Of a stretch of 64,000 bases of DNA, positions 10,282-18,255 are shown piece after piece. Made by a program: the position numbers and the translations under genes. The stretch is from Bradyrhizobium semiaridum (lineage in GTDB: Bacteria; Pseudomonadota; Alphaproteobacteria; Rhizobiales; Xanthobacteraceae): the NCBI RefSeq assembly GCF_020329505.1, contig NZ_JAGKJJ010000018.1, positions 1 through 64,000 on the forward strand, read 5' to 3'. Under the pieces are notes generated by a model. The model saw nothing but the letters and a program-made list of their open reading frames with translations, searched no databases and was not told where the DNA came from. Every line of letters starts with the position of its first letter. Position 1 is the stretch's first letter.

Positions 10282-10541
10282 GCTAGTCCGGACTGAGTTG
10301 CTTCAGCCCCCTCGCCCTGCTCTTGCGGGGAGAGGGGGGTGAGGGGCTGTTTCAGCGAGCGCGATGCGCGGAGAGTCCCCCTCACCCGGAGCGCATCTAA
10401 CGATGCGCTCCGGCCTCTCCCCGCAAGCGGGGCGAGGCAAGGAAGCGGCGCCGCGGCGCGCGCCGGTGCAGCAAACACTGTGCTGAGCGCGAGCGTGGCC
10501 GCGCCTTTCAGAACATTGCGTCTGGAAATTCGCTTCCGCAT
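10278..10541 (-). pseudogene. remnant of ABC-transporter substrate-binding protein (Tat signal only)
   Basis: The frame starts with MRKRISRRNVLKGAATLALS, a clear Tat signal (SRRNVLK) ending in an Ala-rich cleavage region (APARAAA, about residues 26-32). A periplasmic binding protein of roughly 300-350 residues should follow. Instead the frame runs directly into palindromic repeat family A (10305-10440), giving about 50 nonsense residues, and stops over the permease start. The start lies about 20 bases after the ATPase gene, exactly where the binding-protein gene belongs in this operon type. I read this as an internal deletion of nearly the whole gene. An assembly collapse at the repeat is the main alternative. 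Confidence 0.75.
10305..10440. repeat. palindromic repeat, family A copy 2, at the deletion scar
   Basis: Same blocks as 5905-6050 and 41829-41976 (CTTGCGGGGAGAGG, GTGAGGGG, CCCCTCACCCGGAGCGCATC, CCTCTCCCCGCAAGCGGGG). It starts immediately after the signal-peptide codons of the broken binding-protein gene. Confidence 0.85.
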
Positions 10542-10562
10542 CGCGCCGCTCCGTTTCTGTCG

Positions 10563-11624
10563 TTATCGGCTGAGCGCCCGGCAGCGTTCGGGCGGCAGGG
10601 TCAGCCAGACCTCGCTGCCCTTGTCGACCGCGGTCTCGGTCGGCGTGCTCACGCGCAGCGAGGTGCCGTCCGGTGTTTCCACCATGTAGTCGCGGTTCAT
10701 GCCGAGATAGACTTGCCGGGTCACGACCGCCTTCAAGGTGTTCTGCTGCGATGCGGGTGCCTGCGTCGAAAGCTGGATCTCGTGCTGGCGGATCGCGACC
10801 GGCGCGCTCTGCCCGGCGGTGAGTTTTGCGCCGACCACTTCAAGCGTCGCGCCGGCGAATGCGACATGGCTCGCATCGCGCGCGATGCCCTTGATCACGT
10901 TGGCGGCGCCGATGAAGCGGGCGACGAACTCGGACTCGGGCCGCGCGTAAATGTCCTCGGGCGTGCCGAGCTGGTCGATCTTGCCGGCGTTCATCACCGC
11001 GATCAGATCGGCCGTCGTCATCGCCTCGGACTGGTCGTGGGTGACGTAGACCGTGGTGTAGCGATATTCGTCGTGCAGCCGGCGGATCTCGAAGCGCATC
11101 TCCTCGCGCAGATTGGCGTCGAGGTTGGACAGCGGCTCGTCGAGCAGCAGTGTCTCCGGGCCGACGATCAGCGCGCGCGCCAGCGCCACGCGCTGCTGCT
11201 GTCCGCCCGACAGCTCGCCGGGATAGCGCTGCGCCAGCGGCTCGAGTTTTGTGGTGGCCAGGATCGCGGCGAGCTTCTTCGCAATCATGTCGCGATCCAT
11301 CTTGCGCAAGCGCAGGCCGTAGACGATGTTCTCGGCCACCGTCATGTGCGGCCACAGCGCGTAGCTCTGGAAGATCATCGACATGTTGCGCTGCTCAGGC
11401 GGCAGCGTGCGCGCGCGCGACGACACCACGCGTTCGCCGACCCGGATCTCGCCGCCGGTGGGTTCCAGGAACCCGGCGATCAGCCGCAACGTCGTGGTCT
11501 TGCCGCAGCCCGACGGCCCGAGCAGGCAGACCAGCTGGCCGTGATCGATCGTGAGTGAAACATCATCGACCGCGACAAACGACCCGAACCGCTTGACCAG
11601 CCCGCGCAACTCCACCGCCGCCAA
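10563..11624 (-). CDS. ABC transporter ATP-binding protein (iron(III)/spermidine/2-AEP class)
   Basis: 353 aa. I choose the TTG at 11624, preceded by GGAGG with six bases spacing and giving MAAVELRGLVKRFG, a standard N-terminus; the open frame extends to 11774 without such a signal. The ATPase domain has Walker A GPSGCGKTT, Q-loop MIFQSYALWPHMT, signature LSGGQQQRVALARAL, Walker B TLLLDEPLSNLDA and the switch His in YVTHDQSEA. A C-terminal TOBE-like domain (about 275-350) follows, as in FbpC/PotA/UgpC-type subunits. It energizes the permease encoded next. The importer appears non-functional or dependent on another binding protein, because its own one is deleted. Confidence 0.92.
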   Translation of the reverse strand: MAAVELRGLVKRFGSFVAVDDVSLTIDHGQLVCLLGPSGCGKTTTLRLIAGFLEPTGGEIRVGERVVSSRARTLPPEQRNMSMIFQSYALWPHMTVAENIVYGLRLRKMDRDMIAKKLAAILATTKLEPLAQRYPGELSGGQQQRVALARALIVGPETLLLDEPLSNLDANLREEMRFEIRRLHDEYRYTTVYVTHDQSEAMTTADLIAVMNAGKIDQLGTPEDIYARPESEFVARFIGAANVIKGIARDASHVAFAGATLEVVGAKLTAGQSAPVAIRQHEIQLSTQAPASQQNTLKAVVTRQVYLGMNRDYMVETPDGTSLRVSTPTETAVDKGSEVWLTLPPERCRALSR

Positions 11625-11769
11625 GCGATCCCTCCATCTCATAGTGTCGCTGGGATCAGTGCCCGGCTGTTGCAGGCAGTAAAGCGGAAAAAGACGACGA
11701 CGAAAAGTGTGGGGCTCTCGCAAAAAGTCGGGGCACCTCTTCATTTGATCATCCTGTGAACGTCGTTCC

Positions 11770-11904
11770 GTCATCCTGAGCAGCCGCGAAGCGGCATCTC
11801 GAAAGATCGACGGCGCGGATATTTTTCGCGTCCTCCGATTCGTTGCGGCGGCAGCGCGGCCATCGATCCTTCGAGACGGCGCTTCGCGGCCTCCTCAGGA
11901 TGAC
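11770..11904. repeat. palindromic repeat, family F
   Basis: GTCATCCTGAG plus GCCGCGAAGCGGC on the left, and the inverse GGCGCTTCGCGGCCTCCTCAG ending in GATGAC on the right. It fills most of the 306-base gap 11625-11930, in which no gene is seen. Confidence 0.85.
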
Positions 11905-11930
11905 GGGATTGGCGCATGAACTCGCAGCCG

Positions 11931-13115
11931 CTACGCCTTCACGTTCTCGCCCAGCCACTGCACCGCGGCGTCGACGCCGCCGCGGCCGTGCGGGATCTTC
12001 AGGGCGGCGAGGGCGACTTCGATGACGCCGAGGGTGCCGAGCACCATCGGGGCGTTGACGTGGCCCATATGGGCGATGCGGAAGGCCTGGCCCTGCAGGT
12101 CGCCGATGCCGGTGCCGAGCACGACGCCGCATTTTTCCTTGGCGTAGCGCTGGATCGCGGCGGGATCGGCGCCCTTCACGGTCACTGTCGTCACCGTGTT
12201 GGAGCGCTCGGCGGGCTCGGTGATGTTGAAACCAAGCACCTGGCCTTCGGCCCACACCGCGACCGCGCGGCGCACCGCTTCGCCGAGCAAACGATGCCGC
12301 TCGAACGCGTTCTCCAGCCCTTCGGCGTGGATCATGTTGATCGCCTCGCGCAGCGCGAACAACAGATGCACTGGCGCGGTGCCGGCATATTTGCGGTAGT
12401 GCTCGCTTCCCTCGCGCTCGGTCCAGTCCCAATAGGGCGTGCGCAGATCGGCCTTCTTGTGCGCCTCCCAGGCGCGGTCGTTGGCAGCGACGAAGCCGAG
12501 GCCGGGCGGCGTCATCAGGCCCTTCTGCGAGCCGCTCATCGCGACATCGATGTACCATTTGTCCATCTCGAACGGCGTGCAGCCGAGCGAGGCCACCGTG
12601 TCGACCATGAACAACGCGGGATGGCCGGCGGCCTTGATCGCCTTGCCGATCGCCTCGATGTCGTTGTAGGCGCCCGAGGCCGTATCGACCTGCACCGCGA
12701 GGATCGCCTTGATCGAGTGCTCCTTGTCGCGTCGCAAGCGTTCCTCGACCTCGGCGGGACGGATGGCGCGGCGCCAGTCGCCCTTCAGCACCTCGACTTC
12801 GGCGCCCATCGCGGCGGCAGCCTGGCCCCAGCCGATCGCAAAGCGCCCGCTCTCCAGCACCAGCACCTTGTCGCCGCGCGACAGCACGTTGGACAGCGTC
12901 GCCTCCCAGGCGCCGTGGCCGTTGGCGATGTAGATGTACGACTTGCCCTGGGTGGCGAACAGTTTCGACAGATCGCGCAGCAGGCCCTCGGTCAGCTCGA
13001 CCATCTCGGTGGAGTAGATGTCGAGCGCCGGGCGATGCATCGCCTGCAGCACCTGATCCGGCATCGTGGTGGGCCCGGGGATGGCCAGAAATTCCCGGCC
13101 CGCGCGAACGGTCAT
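11931..13115 (-). CDS. class V aminotransferase (alanine/serine-glyoxylate aminotransferase-like)
   Basis: 394 aa, normal for the family. PLP-dependent enzyme that moves an amino group from serine or alanine to glyoxylate or a related 2-oxo acid. The start at ATG 13115 (MTVRAGREFLAIPGPT) has AAGGAACAGG upstream; the open frame extends to 13205 without support. Recognizable motifs: IPGPTTMPDQV, YIANGHGAWEATLSN (cofactor phosphate loop), FMVDTVASLG with the PLP-pyridine Asp, and the Schiff-base Lys in SGSQKGLMTPPG. A 2-AEP aminotransferase role would fit the neighbouring 2-AEP-type ABC genes, but the motifs are those of serine-glyoxylate enzymes, so I leave the substrate open. A palindromic repeat separates it from the ABC genes. 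Confidence 0.88.
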   Translation of the reverse strand: MTVRAGREFLAIPGPTTMPDQVLQAMHRPALDIYSTEMVELTEGLLRDLSKLFATQGKSYIYIANGHGAWEATLSNVLSRGDKVLVLESGRFAIGWGQAAAAMGAEVEVLKGDWRRAIRPAEVEERLRRDKEHSIKAILAVQVDTASGAYNDIEAIGKAIKAAGHPALFMVDTVASLGCTPFEMDKWYIDVAMSGSQKGLMTPPGLGFVAANDRAWEAHKKADLRTPYWDWTEREGSEHYRKYAGTAPVHLLFALREAINMIHAEGLENAFERHRLLGEAVRRAVAVWAEGQVLGFNITEPAERSNTVTTVTVKGADPAAIQRYAKEKCGVVLGTGIGDLQGQAFRIAHMGHVNAPMVLGTLGVIEVALAALKIPHGRGGVDAAVQWLGENVKA

Positions 13116-13250
13116 CGTCCTGTTCCTTGTCGGTGAAGCGCGCAAATCATGCGTGTGAGGGGTTGAGGCCGGAGGATATGCCATCGAGCCGCCGATTGCG
13201 AGCATGGCGAAGCAATCCAGAGCTTCAAAAACTGCAAGGCCGCGGCCGCT

Positions 13251-14084
13251 TCACTTGCCGATCGCCTGGACCACGGCGCGCCAGACCTGGTCCTTGAATT
13301 CCGTCGCGGCCGGGCTCGGGAGGTTCTCGACGGCGCCCTCATGCTTCACGCAGTTCTCGACCAGCCGCAGTGCCCAGATCTCGCCGTCGGTGAAGTAAGG
13401 ATCGCCGCCGCCATTGCGGCCGTTCAAGGTCGGGCCGATGCCGGTGACCTGATATTTCGCCGTCACCATGCCGGCCGCTTCCAGATCGCTCGCCAGCGTC
13501 GCGCGTTCGGCGTCGAGGTCGGCGGCAATGTGATGGGTCACCGCGCCGGTGTAGTGGCTGATGCCGACGCTGCGATCCAGCGTCGCGGCGCCGAGCCACA
13601 CCGGGCGGTTCTCCTCGCCCTGGTCGAGCACCTTCCAGAGCCGCACATGGTTGCGGCGGTCGGCGCTCGATCCCACCGGCTTCTCGAAGGCGAGGTCCTC
13701 GCGGCGGCCGAGATAGAACAGATTGCTGACCGGCGCGTCCTTGTAGGGACGGTCGAGCAGCACGCTGCCGACGATCGCGATCGAGGATCGCAGCGTGATC
13801 GGGTCGGCCGGATACCAGCCCGCGTGGTGCATCGCGCAGATCACGTCCCGGTGGTCGCCGATCAGGCTGACATTCAAGGGATCGCCAGGAATGTCCTGCG
13901 CGGTGCGCGTCACCATCGGCAGCTTGGCAAGCCCCTTCTGGTGCTCGTAATGCGTCCAGAACGCCGGCAGCAGCAGATAGGCCGCGAGCAGATAGGCCGC
14001 CAGCACGAGCAGCAGCAGCCATCGCGCGCGCCGCAGGCGGCTGCGCTTGCGCGCGTTGACGTCGCTGTCTGTCTGAGCGTCCAC
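13251..14084 (-). CDS. LssY C-terminal-like membrane-anchored protein
   Basis: 277 aa. A basic N-terminus (RKRSRLRRARW) is followed by one transmembrane helix (about residues 22-46), so most of the chain probably lies in the periplasm. The remainder resembles the LssY C-terminal domain, with DPLNVSLIGDHRDVICAMHHAGWYPADPITL-type pattern and NHVRLWKVLDQ; the family is named after a Legionella secretion-associated protein and has no established activity. It lies between the aminotransferase and nuclease-like genes, all on the minus strand, but spacing does not prove an operon. Confidence 0.75.
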   Translation of the reverse strand: MDAQTDSDVNARKRSRLRRARWLLLLVLAAYLLAAYLLLPAFWTHYEHQKGLAKLPMVTRTAQDIPGDPLNVSLIGDHRDVICAMHHAGWYPADPITLRSSIAIVGSVLLDRPYKDAPVSNLFYLGRREDLAFEKPVGSSADRRNHVRLWKVLDQGEENRPVWLGAATLDRSVGISHYTGAVTHHIAADLDAERATLASDLEAAGMVTAKYQVTGIGPTLNGRNGGGDPYFTDGEIWALRLVENCVKHEGAVENLPSPAATEFKDQVWRAVVQAIGK

Positions 14085-14130
14085 GGCGTCATCCGCGAGT
14101 TCGCTTCACCAAACTGCCGTCCACCAGATG

Positions 14131-14862
14131 TCAGCGCCGCGTCTCGCGGCAGCCGGCGGCCTCGGCTTCCTCGACCGAGCAGAACCAGCGCGTGCCCTTG
14201 CTGATCTTCATCTCGATCTTGGCGTACCAGCGGCTGGTGCGCTGGTGGAAGATGCATTCGCCAGAGCGGTTGACGTTGCCCTTGATGGTGCAGTCGGGCG
14301 AGGGCGCGACCGGGCCCGAGGCGGACGCGAGCAGGATCGCGATGGCGGCCTCCGGCGGCTTCACGGCGCCGAGCACATGGGTCTTCTTGTTGCGCACGCG
14401 CCAGTCCCACGGCGCGATGAATGCGCCCTGCCACATCCCGGCCTTGGCTTCGCGCGCAGTCTTCTCGTCGGCCTCGTAGTCGCGCGAGACCCGGGTATTG
14501 GCCAGCGCCCAGCCGTTGCTGACCAGCCACTTCTGGATGTCTTCGCCGTCGGCTTCGCAGCGCGCCACGGTGCGGCCGCGGCGATCGACCGAGCGGGTGT
14601 GGCAGGTCCAGCTCTTGTTGCCGACATGCTTGATCAGTTCGTCGCGCGCGGCGACACCGCAGGTCCAGCGCTCGCCCTTGGTGTTGAGGCAGAGCTGGTC
14701 GGTCGACGGCGCATCGACGCCGCCGAGCCGGATCCGGGTCGAGCCGATCATGATCTGGTCGCCATCGCGAATCTTGGGGACGCCGGTGATGTCGGCGGCG
14801 AATGCCAGTGACGGCAACGACAATAGCGCGGCGGCGGTGAGCAACGTCTTGAGCATCGGCAA
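14131..14862 (-). CDS. secreted thermonuclease-like (SNase) protein
   Basis: 243 aa with an N-terminal signal peptide (MPMLKTLLTAAALLSLPSLA, cut probably near residue 22). The staphylococcal-nuclease fold follows: VPKIRDGDQIMIGSTRIRLG with the metal Asp, GVDAPS, and an Arg/Glu-rich centre (GRTVARCEADGEDIQKWL). Such proteins hydrolyse nucleic acids near the cell surface or in the periplasm, or are inactive relatives; the canonical catalytic Arg-Glu-Arg set is only partly recognizable. The Cys-containing C-terminal segment (CTIKGNV..., then KGTRWFCSVEEAEAAGC) looks like the small sunset-type module often appended in this group. Function is inferred from fold. Confidence 0.78.
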   Translation of the reverse strand: MPMLKTLLTAAALLSLPSLAFAADITGVPKIRDGDQIMIGSTRIRLGGVDAPSTDQLCLNTKGERWTCGVAARDELIKHVGNKSWTCHTRSVDRRGRTVARCEADGEDIQKWLVSNGWALANTRVSRDYEADEKTAREAKAGMWQGAFIAPWDWRVRNKKTHVLGAVKPPEAAIAILLASASGPVAPSPDCTIKGNVNRSGECIFHQRTSRWYAKIEMKISKGTRWFCSVEEAEAAGCRETRR

Positions 14863-14970
14863 TCCCGACGGGGTTGAGCAATCGATCGTCAGTGCCGAGG
14901 AATTGTGCGGGCAATTGGGCAGCGGTGCCAGTGGCGATATGTTGCAGGCCGTTTCAACTTTGCGAGAGGG

Positions 14971-15068
14971 CGAATAGCAAATAGGGAATAGGGAATAGGG
15001 ATAGCGAATAGGGAAGAGGACTCAGTCTCGCAGCTTCCTTCCCTGTTCGCCACTCGCGATTCGCTATT
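14971..15068. repeat. AATAGGG-type repeat with inverse arm (family H copy 1)
   Basis: CGAATAGCAAATAGGGAATA and further AATAGGG units in tandem, followed after about 40 bases by inverse blocks CCCTGTTCGCC and GATTCGCTATT. The distal end overlaps the stop codon of the next minus-strand gene. Similar CGAATAGCGAGTGG blocks are at 18091-18250. Confidence 0.75.
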
Positions 15069-16797
15069 AGCCTCTACCCGCCAACCGCTTCCTCGCCAAC
15101 GCCAGCGCCATCAGCACGAAGGCCGACGTCACCTCCGGCCCGCCGACGAGGATCCGCGTCGGCGTCTTCATCTTGTTCCATTCATAGGCCTTGTAGGGCC
15201 GCTTGCGGCCGCCCTCGCCGAAGCCGTGCACGATGCAATGCAGTGCCGGCGAAAAGGTCGACACGTCGGCGTTCAGATGCGCCAGCGCGATCAGCGCCAG
15301 CGCGGCGTCGAACGGGTTCATCTCATGGGCGATCAGTTCGCCCGTGACATAGCCGAGCACGCGGGCGCGGATCAGCGCGAACACATTGCCAGGATCGATG
15401 ATGCGCTGCGCCGTCAACGGCAGCGCGACGAACGCGGCATAGCAGCGGCCGAAATAGGCCGAGTACAGCTCCGGCAGATAGTAGATGTGCGAGCGTGGGT
15501 CCTTGAACGCGCCGCTTTCCACCAGCCGCGCCTGGAAGGCGATAATGCGCTGCAACGTCTCCAGCCGCTGCGGTGTCTCGATGATCTGCCAGCGCTTGAG
15601 GTTGCGGAACGAGACCTCGAGGATGTCGAGGTTCAGCGTCGGATCGAGATCGTTGCCGTAGGGCCGCTCGCCCTTGAGGTTGTCGATCCAGGTGACGATG
15701 CCGCCCTCATAGTCGATGTGGTCGTTGAGCGGCACGGTGACGCGCGGCTCGTTGGCGCCGGAGCGCACCTGGTAGCCGCGATAGAAGTCCACCAGCGGCT
15801 GCTGCAGCATCGGATCGCCGGCGCCGGCCTGCGTCGCAGCCGAGAACGCACACGCCGTGGTATCGCAGTCGGGCACATAGACGCCGAAGCCGAGGTCCTG
15901 CTTGATCTGGGCGAAGAAACGCGAGAAGCGCGGATGCGGCCCCGGCGCCAGCGCAGTGATCACCTTCACCGTGGAGCCGTCATGTGACGGCACCTCCTCG
16001 GCGCTGGTCTTGAGGCAGAACGCCACCATCTCGTCGATCGCGCGGCGCGCGGCACTGGCCTCGTCCGGCCGCGCCAGCCCCGTCTCGAGGAAGCCGAGCA
16101 GCGCCTCGGTGAAGAAGGCGTCGTAATAGGCCGAGCGGTGGCGGATCTGCACCGGCTCCCACATCGGCTCGGCGATGCCGCGCCACGGCGGATTGATCAG
16201 GGCGCGCGCCGGCGAATGCGCGATGAAGATGCGGGCGAGCGAGAACAGCAGTGTCGAGTTCTTGTAGCCGCGCGCGTTCAGCCCGGTCAGCGCCATCAGC
16301 ATCTCGCGCCCGCCGATGTCGGCATCGCCGAGCAGGTTGAACGCGGCATAGGTCGGAATGAAGCCATTCTTGCCGAACGAGCCGACCAGGTGCGATCCGG
16401 TGGCGCGGATCACCCGGTCGATCTCGGCCATCGCGGGCGGCCGCCCCGGCGCGCCGGCCGGCGGCGGTGAGGGGTGGCGGAGATCCATGCCGTCCATCAG
16501 CGCCGCGACCGGTGCGCCGACCGCGGCCCAGTCCGGCGCCTCGTCGTCGCGCGCCGCGGTCAGTGCCGCGCGCAGGCCGGCCAGCCGCTCAGTGTCGGCC
16601 AGCGCGGGCAGGCCGGTGCGGCGGAGCAGCGCGCGCAGCGGCGGATTGCCGAGCGCGGTCTTGTAGAATTTCCCGAGATGGGCATCGCCGCCGCGATAGC
16701 TGGCGAGCACCGGATCGCAGACGTCATAGAGCGACGGCCCGTCCTTCTTGGCCGTCAGCGCCCGGCACACCGCCCCCGCGATCCCGTGAAACCCCAT
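15067..16797 (-). CDS. conserved-looking protein of unknown function, all-helical, with DCDTTA motif
   Basis: 576 aa, no signal peptide or transmembrane helix. I do not recognize the family. The composition suggests a helical (alpha/alpha-barrel) protein. Residues 310-315 read DCDTTA, fitting the DxD[D/T]TA pattern of class II terpene cyclases; other clustered features are NGFIPTYAAFNLLGD (about 144-158), NDHIDYEGGIVTWID and GNDLDPTLNLDILEV. The acidic-aromatic pattern and size could suit a cyclase-like or glycan-active helical barrel, but there is no direct evidence. It stands alone between repeats, with a 450-base gap upstream. Confidence 0.8.
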   Translation of the reverse strand: MGFHGIAGAVCRALTAKKDGPSLYDVCDPVLASYRGGDAHLGKFYKTALGNPPLRALLRRTGLPALADTERLAGLRAALTAARDDEAPDWAAVGAPVAALMDGMDLRHPSPPPAGAPGRPPAMAEIDRVIRATGSHLVGSFGKNGFIPTYAAFNLLGDADIGGREMLMALTGLNARGYKNSTLLFSLARIFIAHSPARALINPPWRGIAEPMWEPVQIRHRSAYYDAFFTEALLGFLETGLARPDEASAARRAIDEMVAFCLKTSAEEVPSHDGSTVKVITALAPGPHPRFSRFFAQIKQDLGFGVYVPDCDTTACAFSAATQAGAGDPMLQQPLVDFYRGYQVRSGANEPRVTVPLNDHIDYEGGIVTWIDNLKGERPYGNDLDPTLNLDILEVSFRNLKRWQIIETPQRLETLQRIIAFQARLVESGAFKDPRSHIYYLPELYSAYFGRCYAAFVALPLTAQRIIDPGNVFALIRARVLGYVTGELIAHEMNPFDAALALIALAHLNADVSTFSPALHCIVHGFGEGGRKRPYKAYEWNKMKTPTRILVGGPEVTSAFVLMALALARKRLAGRG

Positions 16798-17247
16798 GAA
16801 ATCCTTTCTAGGAGCGTTTTCGAGCGAAGTGGACGGCCGGCTCGGATGAAGTGGATGCCGGTTGGGCGAATAAGAAACTCCTTCCCCGGGAACCGGTTAA
16901 CGCCACAAGCCGCGGCGATGTTTCTCCCGGCCGGTGCTGGAATTGCGCGAGTCCCCGGCAAGTATTTGGAAAACTATATGAATCGGCAGAGAACGCAAAT
17001 GTGATGGAGGTCACGTAACTGGATCTTAACCGCGTCAAGTCTCTCTGCCGGTCGGCCGCATGCGGCAAACCGGGTTGCTCCACGCGCCCGGCCGGGTTAA
17101 GGAGTGTTTGTTGCGGCGCCGCAAATTGAGACCAATTCAACGGCACAGACCCCACAACCCCATTAAACCTGACTGTGTTTGAAGCGACTAACGGGCGCGG
17201 CCTTAACTGGAAGCGCCTTTGGGAAAATGATTGGGACCAGGAACGCC
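16798..17247. other. divergent intergenic region, no gene seen
   Basis: About 450 bases between two divergent genes, so it probably holds both promoters. I see no coding frame with support. One inverted pair, CGGCAGAGA (16984-16992) and TCTCTGCCG (17042-17050), could form a long-loop hairpin in a leader RNA. Confidence 0.5.
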
Positions 17248-18087
17248 ATGAACCTTAGGCAGCTTCGCATTTCCCGCCGGACCATCGCGGTGGCCGTTGC
17301 CGTTGCCGGCACGGTGTCGCTGGCGATCGGCGCCCATGCTGCGCTGAACAAGCGTCCGCTGGAGGCCGCCAAGGCCGTCACCACCGAGCACACCGGCAGC
17401 ATCGCCGCCGGTGCCCCCCGCCTCGCGCTGGTGATCGGCAATGGCCATTATCCCGACGCCGCTGCCCCGCTGACCCAGCCGATCAACGACGCCCGGACGC
17501 TGTCGGCCCGGCTGCGCCATGAAGGTTTTGACGTCGACATGGTCGAGGACGCGACGCGCGACGACATGCTGCGCGCGGTCGAGCGCATGAAGGCCAAGAT
17601 CCGCCCCGACACCGTGGTGATGCTGTTCTTCGGCGGCTACGGCGTGCAGGCCGGCCGCGACAGCTACATGATCCCGGTCGATGCCGCGATCTGGAAGGAA
17701 GCCGACGTCAAGCGCACCGGCGTCAGCGTCGAGGCCGTGCTCGACGTGATGAAAGAGCAGGGCGCCAAGACCAAGCTGGTGGTGCTGGACGCCTCCAGGC
17801 GCAACCCCTATGAGCGCCGCTTCCGCTCCTATTCCCACGGTCTCGCCCCGATCTCCCCGCCGGAGAACACGCTGGTGCTGACCTCGGCCGCGCCGGGCAA
17901 GGTTGTCGACGACGCCCGCTCGCCGAACAGCGCGCTGGTCGCCGAGCTGCTCAACAACCTCACCGGCGACGCCGGCGCCGAAAGCGCCTTCAACAAGACC
18001 CGCCTCGCCGTCACCCGCGCCTCCGAAGGCGAGCAGGTGCCGAGCGTGTCCTCCTCGCTCCTGGAAGACGTCAAGCTCGGCGGCTGA
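17248..18087 (+). CDS. caspase-fold (peptidase C14) protein lacking the catalytic dyad
   Basis: 279 aa from ATG 17248, preceded by CAGGA; the frame also opens at a TTG at 17179. An N-terminal hydrophobic segment (about 12-30) suggests export or a membrane anchor. The caspase p20-like fold is clear: RLALVIGNGHYPD, LTQPINDARTLSARLRHEGFDV, VVMLFFGGYG and KLVVLDASRRNP. The catalytic His expected in the GHG position is Tyr131 (GGYG), and the Cys expected in DACR is Ser183 (DASR). It is therefore a pseudo-enzyme or has changed chemistry, and may act as a binding scaffold. A paralogue with the same two substitutions lies at 35348-36895. Confidence 0.88.
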   Translation: MNLRQLRISRRTIAVAVAVAGTVSLAIGAHAALNKRPLEAAKAVTTEHTGSIAAGAPRLALVIGNGHYPDAAAPLTQPINDARTLSARLRHEGFDVDMVEDATRDDMLRAVERMKAKIRPDTVVMLFFGGYGVQAGRDSYMIPVDAAIWKEADVKRTGVSVEAVLDVMKEQGAKTKLVVLDASRRNPYERRFRSYSHGLAPISPPENTLVLTSAAPGKVVDDARSPNSALVAELLNNLTGDAGAESAFNKTRLAVTRASEGEQVPSVSSSLLEDVKLGG

Positions 18088-18090
18088 AGC

Positions 18091-18250
18091 GCGAATAGCG
18101 AGTGGTGAGTGGCGAATAGCGGCCCTTGTAGCCCGGATGGAGCGCAGCGAAATCCGGGAACCGCGCCTCCGCGGATATTGGCCCCGGATTACGCTTTCCG
18201 CTCCATCCGGGCTACGAACCCCTATTCGCTACTCACCATTCGCCATTCGC
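18091..18250. repeat. CGAATAGCGAGTGG repeat (family H copy 2) enclosing another repeat
   Basis: Left arm 18091-18119 (CGAATAGCGAGTGGTGAGTGG then CGAATAGC) and right arm about 18222-18250 (CTATTCGCTACTCACCATTCG and CCATTCGC) are inverted. The family C repeat sits inside, so one palindrome is nested in another. Confidence 0.8.
18128..18215. repeat. palindromic repeat, family C copy 2, nested
   Basis: GTAGCCCGGATGGAGCG and CGCTCCATCCGGGCTAC form the ends, as in 6184-6268. It lies entirely between the arms of the family H repeat. Confidence 0.88.
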
Positions 18251-18255
18251 CCCCC

